Positions 24,705 to 30,615 of a stretch of 38,250 bases of DNA are shown here, piece after piece. A model generated the notes under the pieces. It did no database searches, was not told the DNA's origin, and saw nothing but the letters and a program-made list of their open reading frames with translations. Each line of letters starts with the position of its first letter. Positions within the stretch are counted from its first letter, which is position 1. Source of the stretch: Nonomuraea longispora (lineage in GTDB: Bacteria; Actinomycetota; Actinomycetes; Streptosporangiales; Streptosporangiaceae); contig NZ_SMJZ01000071.1 of assembly GCF_004348345.1 (NCBI RefSeq), positions 1 through 38,250 on the forward strand. Reading direction: 5' to 3'. The position numbers and the translations under genes are program-made.

Positions 24705-24866
24705 CTACTCGCACAGGCGAATCTGGCGGTAGCTGCAGTTCGTCTCGTAGCACCGCATCGTGTAGCAGCCGGTGTTCGGGTCGTAGCTGATCTGCACGCA
24801 CCTCTTGACGCACGCCGCGTCGGCCTTGACCGAGGGGATCAACCGGTCAAGGAGCTTGTCCAGCAT
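24705..24866 (-). CDS. Cysteine-rich small peptide A (6 Cys)
   Basis: 53 residues from ATG 24866, chosen for the strong GGGAGGTGAG 6 nt upstream; the gene begins 28 nt inside the signal peptidase gene. The leader is MLDKLLDRLIPSVKADA, an amphipathic helix ending in AXA, and the core begins AC. The 36-residue core has six cysteines spaced C-x3-C-x10-C-x3-C-x4-C-x7-C and is rich in Tyr and Arg. Leader and core both align with peptide B (shared L-x-D-R-[LI]-[IV] and AXA-AC). Such a framework would suit three disulfides or another cysteine-based crosslink. No known family is recognised. Confidence 0.78.
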   Translation of the reverse strand: MLDKLLDRLIPSVKADAACVKRCVQISYDPNTGCYTMRCYETNCSYRQIRLCE

Positions 24867-25384
24867 TCCGTTCTCACCTCCCTTCCCTGTCCCGGGCCTT
24901 CCTGGGCGCGGCACCACGAAGAGTCGTCTCGTGGCGGCCGCGGGCTTGTGGACAAGGGACCGTGCCGCGCGTCCAGCCGCCTGATCGTGACGGCGTGGAG
25001 GTCGTCGGCGCGGAAGAAGCCGTGCTCGCGGGAGTCGAAGCTGACCTCGGTGTTGTCACCGATCAGCACGAACCTGCCGACCGGGACGACGTCCACGTCG
25101 ACGGCCTTGCGTACGTCCTCAGGAACCGGATCGCCGGGCAGGGCGGCGACGCGTTTGACCAGGAACTTGCCGCCGGCCGGGAGCGGGTTCCGGACGATGG
25201 CGATCTGCCCGTGGCCCAGCGCCCCCAGGCGCGTGCGCCGGGACAGCAGCCGGTCCCCGTCGGTCAACGTCGGAGCCATGCTCTCGCCGTGGACCCGGGC
25301 CACCATGTACGTCGCGCGCAGCCGTACCACCAGCAGGGCCAGCCCTCCGAGCGCGCACGCCCCCGCCAGGAACGCCCGCCTCAT
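24839..25384 (-). CDS. Signal peptidase I (S26 family)
   Basis: 181 residues from ATG 25384, which overlaps the thioredoxin gene stop as ATGA. One N-terminal membrane helix (about 5-21) is followed by box B with nucleophile Ser35 (HGESMAPT), the catalytic Lys77 in VKRVAALPGD, and box E GDNTEVSFDSRE. It is shorter than housekeeping LepB and has an unusual Arg/Pro-rich tail that overlaps the peptide A start. Type I signal peptidases cut after A-x-A, which is exactly the motif before the cysteine cores of peptides A and B, so it is probably their dedicated leader peptidase. Confidence 0.88.
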   Translation of the reverse strand: MRRAFLAGACALGGLALLVVRLRATYMVARVHGESMAPTLTDGDRLLSRRTRLGALGHGQIAIVRNPLPAGGKFLVKRVAALPGDPVPEDVRKAVDVDVVPVGRFVLIGDNTEVSFDSREHGFFRADDLHAVTIRRLDARHGPLSTSPRPPRDDSSWCRAQEGPGQGREVRTECWTSSLTG

Positions 25385-25890
25385 GACGCCGTGACCTCGG
25401 CCGGCATGGCGTGACCGCCGCTGACGACCGTGCCCCCTTGACCGATCGTGATGACGGTCGGATACGCGTTGACCTTGAACGCCGTCTGTACGGGCCCCTG
25501 CGGCGCCTCCGTGATGACACGCGCCACCTCCGCGAGGCGTTCGACGTCGGCCGCGCAGTCCTCGCCGGTGTCCGCGACCACGGCGAGCACGGCGTCCGAC
25601 GTGCCGCGCGCCCGCTCCACGAAGAGCGGGAGCAGTTCCTCGCACGGCCCGCAGCCCGGGGAGAAGAAGCCGACCAGCGCGGGCGCGCCCAGCAGCTCGT
25701 CGGAGATCGGCTCACCGCTCGTGGTCATGGTGGCGAACCGCGGGACCCTCTCACCGGGCGAGAGCCCTTCGCTCATCGCCGGCGCGCTCCCGCCCTGCCT
25801 GCGCAGCCGGCGGATCACGCCGACGGTCAACAGCAGGTTGACCATGCACAGCAGGCCGACCAGCACGACCGCGGCGACCACGTACTGCAT
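25381..25890 (-). CDS. Membrane-anchored thioredoxin-like protein (TlpA/MauD type)
   Basis: 169 residues. One N-terminal helix (about 3-25) anchors it, with the rest outside: FFSPGCGPCEELLP holds the CxxC pair Cys80/Cys83, and AYPTVITIG supplies the cis-proline loop. The layout is that of MauD, which helps form the disulfides of methylamine dehydrogenase light chain, and of TlpA-type reductases. As first gene of the operon with a signal peptidase and two cysteine-rich peptides, it most likely oxidises or isomerises their cysteines after export. No DoxX/MauE partner is seen. Confidence 0.85.
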   Translation of the reverse strand: MQYVVAAVVLVGLLCMVNLLLTVGVIRRLRRQGGSAPAMSEGLSPGERVPRFATMTTSGEPISDELLGAPALVGFFSPGCGPCEELLPLFVERARGTSDAVLAVVADTGEDCAADVERLAEVARVITEAPQGPVQTAFKVNAYPTVITIGQGGTVVSGGHAMPAEVTAS

Positions 25891-26037
25891 CGCACCCTCC
25901 CCGCCTGTCCGTGAGCAAATGCGGGATCACCTTGAGCGCACGCGGTCCCGACGGCACGCGACGAGCTCGTGATCCTCGACGTGAATGCTTCACGACCCCG
26001 CTAGCCCACCCCTCGCGCGCCACTAGCCCGGAAAAGG

Positions 26038-26068
26038 TTGCCAGGCCGCCTGGATAGCTGTTATACAG
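26038..26068 (+). promoter_or_regulatory. Promoter and operator of the GntR gene
   Basis: TTGCCA (26038-26043), an 18-nt gap and TATACA (26062-26067) make a fair sigma-70 type promoter. The -10 lies inside the palindrome CTGTTATACAG (26058-26068), typical of GntR autoregulation. Transcription would begin at or next to the ATG at 26075, and no ribosome site is visible, so the mRNA may be leaderless. Confidence 0.55.
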
Positions 26069-26074
26069 TTAGAC

Positions 26075-26725
26075 ATGTCGATTCACGTCGTCACTGTGGC
26101 GGACGCCGTCGCCGACCAGCTGCGCCGCCGGCTGCTGTCAGGCCACTACTCAGGCGGAGACCAGCTGCGTGACACCGAGCTGTCACAGGAGTTCGGCGTG
26201 GCCCGGCCCACGGTGCGCGCGGCCGTGCAGACGCTCGTGGCCGAAGGGCTGCTCGACCGCGGGCGCGGGCGCAGTGCGCAGGTCCGGTCGTTCACCGCCG
26301 ACGACGCGATCGACCTGGGCCGGCTGCGGCGGCCCGTCGAGCTCGTCGCGGTCGAGATGGTCGTGACGCAGGACCGGCCGCTCACCGGCATCGCGTCGGC
26401 GGCGCAGGCGTTCTCCGCATTGGGGGACGACGTCTCCTGGGACGTGGTCGCCGACCATGACGTGGCGTTCCACCGGGCCGTGTTCGAAGCCGCGGGCTCG
26501 GCGCGTCTGCTGCGCACCTTCGACGAGCTCAGCGCCGAGTTGCGCCTGCTCATCGCCCAGCTCCGCCCGACCTACGAGAGCGTCGCCGACCTGGCGCACG
26601 AGCACGAGCTGCTGCTCGCCGCGCTGCGCTCCGGCGACCTCCAGCGGGTCAGGGCCGCCTGGAACGGGCACTGTGACGACTCGGAACGTTTCTACCTCGA
26701 CCTCATCCAGGAGCACACACGGTGA
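26075..26725 (+). CDS. GntR-family regulator with FCD ligand domain
   Basis: 216 residues. The winged helix-turn-helix occupies about 8-70 (LSQEFGVARPTVRAAVQTLVAEGLL) and an all-helical FCD domain follows, with the metal/ligand residues in DHDVAFHRAVFEAAG and EHELLLAAL. FCD regulators usually sense organic acids. The gene overlaps the HAD-hydrolase gene as GTGA, so both form one transcript, and the regulator probably represses itself and the hydrolase. Confidence 0.9.
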   Translation: MSIHVVTVADAVADQLRRRLLSGHYSGGDQLRDTELSQEFGVARPTVRAAVQTLVAEGLLDRGRGRSAQVRSFTADDAIDLGRLRRPVELVAVEMVVTQDRPLTGIASAAQAFSALGDDVSWDVVADHDVAFHRAVFEAAGSARLLRTFDELSAELRLLIAQLRPTYESVADLAHEHELLLAALRSGDLQRVRAAWNGHCDDSERFYLDLIQEHTR

Positions 26726-27441
26726 ACTTCAGCGACTTCGACGCCCTCAGCTTCGACTGCTACGGCACCCTCATCGACTGGGAGAACGGCATCGCGACCG
26801 TGCTGCGCGCGTGGGCCGACGCACACGACCTGCGGATGACGGACGAGCAGTTGCTGACGGCGTACTCGACGCACGAGGCGCAGGCCGAGGCCGACCACCC
26901 CGGCGACCTCTACCCGCGCATCCTGGCGCGTGCCATGCGCGGCCTCGGCGCGCAGCTCGGCGTGCCGGTCAGCGATGACGAGGCCGAGTCACTGGCGGTC
27001 TCGGTGCCCGGCTGGCCGGCGTTCCCCGACTCGGCGGAGGCGCTGCAGCGGCTGTCGCGGCGGTACGACCTCATCATCGTCTCCAACGTCGACCGCGCCG
27101 GCTTCGCCGGCTCCAACCAGCACCTCGGCGCCACCTTCACCAGCGTCCTCACCGCCGAGGACATCGGCTGCTACAAGCCGGATCCCCGTGCCTTCGAGGC
27201 GCTGCTCCACGAGGCCGAGCGGCTCGGGGTGGCCGAGGGCAGGCTGCTGCACGTGGCGCAGAGCCTGTTCCACGACCACGTGCCCGCCAAGGCCGCCGGC
27301 CTGCCGACCGTGTGGATCAACCGCCGGCACGACAACGCCGGCTGGGGCGCGACACCGCAACCGTCGGCCGGCGTCACCCCCAACTGGACCTTCACCTCCA
27401 TGCGGGCGTTCGCGGACGCGGTCGACGCCGAACCCGCCTGA
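26722..27441 (+). CDS. HAD hydrolase, haloacid dehalogenase type II-like
   Basis: 239 residues from a GTG. Motif I is FDCYGTLIDWE with nucleophile Asp12, motif II is VSNVDR, motif III is CYKPDPRAF with its Lys, and HVAQSLFHDHVPAKAAGLPTVW corresponds to the end motif of type II haloacid dehalogenases. True L-2-haloacid dehalogenases and phosphatases both occur in this group, so the substrate is open. Co-transcription with an FCD regulator suggests an organic acid or phosphorylated acid. Confidence 0.87.
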   Translation: MNFSDFDALSFDCYGTLIDWENGIATVLRAWADAHDLRMTDEQLLTAYSTHEAQAEADHPGDLYPRILARAMRGLGAQLGVPVSDDEAESLAVSVPGWPAFPDSAEALQRLSRRYDLIIVSNVDRAGFAGSNQHLGATFTSVLTAEDIGCYKPDPRAFEALLHEAERLGVAEGRLLHVAQSLFHDHVPAKAAGLPTVWINRRHDNAGWGATPQPSAGVTPNWTFTSMRAFADAVDAEPA

Positions 27442-27442
27442 C

Positions 27443-27490
27443 GACCGGCCTGAGGACCGGCCTGAGGACCGGCACGACGACCGGGGCGAG
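27443..27490 (+). repeat. Four 12-bp tandem repeats
   Basis: Two exact copies of GACCGGCCTGAG (27443-27466) are followed by GACCGGCACGAC and GACCGGGGCGAG. The array begins 1 nt after the HAD gene stop, in the 126-nt gap before the channel gene. It may be slippage DNA. Confidence 0.7.
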
Positions 27491-27567
27491 CGGGCCGGTC
27501 GCTGCTCCGCACGTCTCACCTCGTACGATGATCGACGCCCCGGCGCCGACATTGGAGGCTTGGAACG

Positions 27568-28404
27568 TTGCTGGATCGAGAACGCGTGCGCGCCCTCCTC
27601 GCCCACCCTCGCTTCGAGCGGGCGATCACGGCGGTCATCTTGCTCAACGCGATCACGATCGGCTGTGAGACCTCCTCCTTCGTGATGGGGTGGATCGGCG
27701 AGCCGCTCCACGTCGTGGACCGCGTCGTGGTGGGCGTGTTCGTCCTGGAGCTCGCCGCCCGCCTCTACGCCCACCGGGGCGCGTTCTTCAAGGACCCGTG
27801 GAACTGGTTCGACACCGCCATCGTGGCGATAGCGCTGGTGCCCGCCTCGGGGCCGGCCTCGGTGCTGCGTACTCTGCGGATCATGCGGGCGCTGCGGCTC
27901 GTCACCGCGGTGCCCAGCATGCGCCGGGTCATCTCCGCGCTGTTGGCCGCCATCCCCGGCATGGCCTCCATCCTCGGTCTGCTGATCATCATCATGTACA
28001 TGGCGGCGGTGATGGCCACCCAGTGGTTCGGGCGCACCGCGCCGGCCTACTTCGGCGAGATCCCGACCTCCCTGTTCACCCTGTTCCAGGTGTTGACCGG
28101 GGAGGGCTGGCCGGACATCGCCGACCAGATCATGGACGTGCACCCCTGGGCGTGGATCTTCTTCGTGGCCTACATCCTGGTGTCGTCGTTCGTGGTGCTG
28201 AACCTCTTCATCGCGGTCGTCGTCAACGCCATGGACGACGAGAGCACCTCCGCGGAGGAGCAGCGTACCGACGACCGGCTCAAGGCGATCACGGAGGAGC
28301 TCGCGCGCCTGCACGCCAAGCTGGACGCCCTGCAACCTCCCGCGCGGGCCGGCGATCCGGCGGACGGCTCCGGGACCTCCGCCAGCCTGTCGAACGCGAG
28401 CTGA
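27568..28404 (+). CDS. One-domain voltage-gated cation channel (BacNav/BacCav type)
   Basis: 278 residues from a TTG with GGAGG 9 nt upstream. Helices S1-S4 span about 15-120, with S4 arginines every third residue (101, 104, 107, 110 in RTLRIMRALRLV). The S5-P-S6 pore spans about 125-222. The selectivity filter is TGEGWP (177-182). Sodium-selective bacterial channels have TLESW, whereas repeats of animal calcium channels have TMEGW, TFEGWP or TGEDW, so calcium permeation is likely. A C-terminal helix (about 225-258) resembles the four-helix bundle that holds the tetramer together. Confidence 0.88.
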   Translation: MLDRERVRALLAHPRFERAITAVILLNAITIGCETSSFVMGWIGEPLHVVDRVVVGVFVLELAARLYAHRGAFFKDPWNWFDTAIVAIALVPASGPASVLRTLRIMRALRLVTAVPSMRRVISALLAAIPGMASILGLLIIIMYMAAVMATQWFGRTAPAYFGEIPTSLFTLFQVLTGEGWPDIADQIMDVHPWAWIFFVAYILVSSFVVLNLFIAVVVNAMDDESTSAEEQRTDDRLKAITEELARLHAKLDALQPPARAGDPADGSGTSASLSNAS

Positions 28405-28411
28405 CCGGCCC

Positions 28412-28725
28412 GCCTCAGCGAGCGTGAGGGCGTCCAGGCTGGGATAGCCGGTGTACCCGGCGGCGTCGTGGGTGTACAGATGGGCCGTGTCGATCGGCTG
28501 GAGCGGGGCGTCGCGGGCGAAGCGGGCGGGCAGGTCGGGGTTCGCGATGAAGGCCCTGCCGTACGAGACCAGGTCGGCGCGGCCCGAGGCGAGCGCGGCT
28601 TCACCGGCGTCCTTACTGGTGGCGGGGCCGTTCTCGCCGACGTTGGCGATGAGGGGCCCGTGCCAGCGCGGGATAGCGGTCGTTGTCGGTGAGGTGCAGA
28701 CAGGCCAGGCCGAGGCCGTCGATGG
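28412..28725 (-). pseudogene. C-terminal remnant of an old-yellow-enzyme ene-reductase
   Basis: LHLTDNDRYPALA in one frame and GPLIANVGENGPAT, GRADLVSYGRAFIANPDLPARF and HLYTHDAAGYTGYP in another match the last third of actinobacterial alkene reductases (NemA-like). A deletion with frameshift near 28660 separates the two parts, the FMN-binding first two thirds are gone, and the natural stop appears lost. It is a dead gene. Confidence 0.78.
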
Positions 28726-28851
28726 GTGGCCTCCCCGTGGCTGGCCGAGCAACTCATGAGGGAACGTGAGCGCATCGACCGCATGATCGGCGACCTGGTG
28801 CGTTCCCGCGACGTGCTCGACGACATCATCCGCGAAGCCGTCAAACACTGA
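28723..28851 (+). pseudogene. C-terminal remnant of a regulator (MerR-like)
   Basis: The last 40 codons before a TGA at 28849-28851 encode SPWLAEQLMRERERIDRMIG and a further helical run ending REAVKH, which resembles the coiled C-terminal helix of MerR-type regulators. No start, ribosome site or helix-turn-helix is upstream; the frame runs straight into the antisense ene-reductase remnant. Confidence 0.5.
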
Positions 28852-29042
28852 GCGTTCCTCCGCTCCGGCACCCGCGTCCGCCGTTGCGCGAGATGACAAA
28901 GACCGCCTCGCCCTGGCGCGGCGTTTTGACATCTGTCACGAGGACGGCTCCTCCGCCGCCGGACAAGCTGTTGCTGCCGGCGAACACGCCGGTAGGCGCA
29001 GGTGCCCACAGGCCGCCTGCACGACTCGATGGAGGAGCACCC

Positions 29043-29921
29043 ATGCGAGGACGGATCATGAGGAAGGCCGCCGTGCTGATCGCGTTGGCGACGGCCGCGG
29101 CCATCGGCGTCGGGCCGGCGGGCACCAGCCTGGCGGCCGACTCCAGTTCGACCGCGGCCCCCCCGCTGCGGGCGTACGGCATCACCGACAACGGCAGGGT
29201 GATGGCCACCTTCACCACCGAGGAGCCGGAAGAGCTCAACTGGGTCAGGCGCATCTCCGGGCTGGTCACCGACACCTTCGTGATCGGCATCGACTTCCGC
29301 GTGCAGGACGGCAAGTTCTACGCCGTCGGCAACCACGGCGGGATCTACACGATCTCGATCCCGACCGGCGACGAGGACGTCGTGGTCTCGAAGGTCTCCC
29401 AGCTCAAGGTGGGTCTCAAGGGCACGGCGTTCGGAGTCGACTTCAATCCCGCCGCCGACCGGCTGCGCGTGATCAGCGACAACGGTCAGAACCTGCGGCA
29501 CAACCTCAACGACGGCACCACGGTGTCGGACGGCACGCTGAGCAACGGCCCCGGTTCGCCGGCCTCCGGGGTCACCGCCGCCGCCTACACCAACAACGAC
29601 CTCAACGGCGACACGGCGACCACGCTGTTCGACGTCAACACCATGACCGCGCAGGTCGTCGTCCAGTCGCCGGCCAACAACGGCCTGCTGGCCCCGACCG
29701 GTGCGCTCGGCCGGCCCGTCGCATTGAACGCGGGCCTCGACATCTACAGCGACCTGAAGGGCGGCAAGACCGTCTCGAACTCGGCATTCGCCACTTTCGT
29801 CGACTCGGACGGCCTCGCGACGCTCAACTCCGTCGACCTGCTCACCGGCGCCGCCACCCAGATCAGCGAGCCGTTCCCGCTGACCATCACCGACATCGCC
29901 GTCGCGCTCGACACCACCTGA
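29043..29921 (+). CDS. Secreted DUF4394 domain protein
   Basis: 292 residues from ATG 29043, with GGAGGAG 6 nt upstream. A signal peptide (about 1-32, ending SLAADS) is followed by a single DUF4394 domain: LRAYGITDNGRVMATF, FVIGIDFRVQDGKFYAVG, FGVDFNPAADRLRVIS and AYTNNDLNG are typical. These proteins look like small beta-propeller sheets of unknown role. It seems to be a single-gene unit. The 190 nt between 28852 and 29042 show no further gene. Confidence 0.88.
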   Translation: MRGRIMRKAAVLIALATAAAIGVGPAGTSLAADSSSTAAPPLRAYGITDNGRVMATFTTEEPEELNWVRRISGLVTDTFVIGIDFRVQDGKFYAVGNHGGIYTISIPTGDEDVVVSKVSQLKVGLKGTAFGVDFNPAADRLRVISDNGQNLRHNLNDGTTVSDGTLSNGPGSPASGVTAAAYTNNDLNGDTATTLFDVNTMTAQVVVQSPANNGLLAPTGALGRPVALNAGLDIYSDLKGGKTVSNSAFATFVDSDGLATLNSVDLLTGAATQISEPFPLTITDIAVALDTT

Positions 29922-29947
29922 CCGTCCTGGCGCGGGCGCATCCCCGG

Positions 29948-30532
29948 GTGATCGACGGCGCCGTGGCGGCGGCGGTGTTCGTCGTCAACGTGCCTGTGCA
30001 GGCCGCGTACGTTCCCGAGCACCTGCCGCGCTACCCGGTCGCGCTGCTGGTGTCCGCGGGCCTGTGCCTGCCGTACGTCGCCCGCAGGAACCACCCGGTC
30101 GCGAGTTTCGCGGCGATGGCGCTGGTGTCCCTCGCCCAACTGGTGCTCGGCGTGTTGCCGACCTGGGCCAACGCCATGCTGCTCGCCGGGCTCCACACCG
30201 TCGCCACGGGTCGCGACCGGCGCGTGTCGATCACGGCGGCGGCGGTCGTCGAGCTCGGCGCCGTCCTCGCCGCGCTGCGGTGGGGAGGCCGCCCGCAAAC
30301 ACGCGGGACCGCAGGTGAGCACGGCGGAGTGTCGTTGCGCTATGGGGAGGACGCGCTCGACCTGCGCGTCTCCGACGACGGCCGCGGCGCGGGCGCGCAG
30401 GCCGGGCGGTCGGGCGGGCACGGGCTCGTGGGCATCAGGGAGCGCGTCGCCGCCTACGGCGGATCCGTCCGCTGCGGCCCGGCGGACGGCGGCGGGTTCG
30501 AGGTCGTGGCGGCGCTTCCCGTCCGGAGCTGA
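29948..30532 (+). pseudogene. Sensor histidine kinase with an internal deletion
   Basis: About 195 codons in one frame. The first 115 are membrane helices like the sensor part of NarL-type actinobacterial kinases. From LRYGEDALDLRVSDDGRG (G1 box) and GGHGLVGIRERVAAYGG (G2 box) the rest is the end of an HATPase domain. The whole HisKA_3 dimerisation helix with the phospho-accepting His and the N box are missing between about 30290 and 30320. No ribosome site fits the first codon and no response regulator follows, so it is probably dead. Confidence 0.72.
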
Positions 30533-30569
30533 CCACCGTACGCCCGTGACGCGGTCCGGCCCTCCCAAG

Positions 30570-30603
30570 GTGCGGCCTTCTCGCGCTCCCGGGAAGGCCG
30601 CAC
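30570..30603. terminator. Hairpin between the kinase remnant and the PL11 gene
   Basis: Perfect 11-bp arms GTGCGGCCTTC and GAAGGCCGCAC with a 12-nt loop, 12 nt past the lyase stop on the minus strand. It sits between convergent units and could serve both. Confidence 0.75.
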
Positions 30604-30615
30604 AACCGCCCACGG

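Noticed and set aside
24494..24866. Methylamine dehydrogenase light chain as identity of the Cys-rich peptides
   Set aside because: Too short, and they lack the two tryptophans needed for a TTQ cofactor.
26989..28932. 647-residue minus-strand open frame
   Set aside because: Mostly antisense to the channel and HAD genes; only its 28412-28725 part has a real match, as an ene-reductase remnant.
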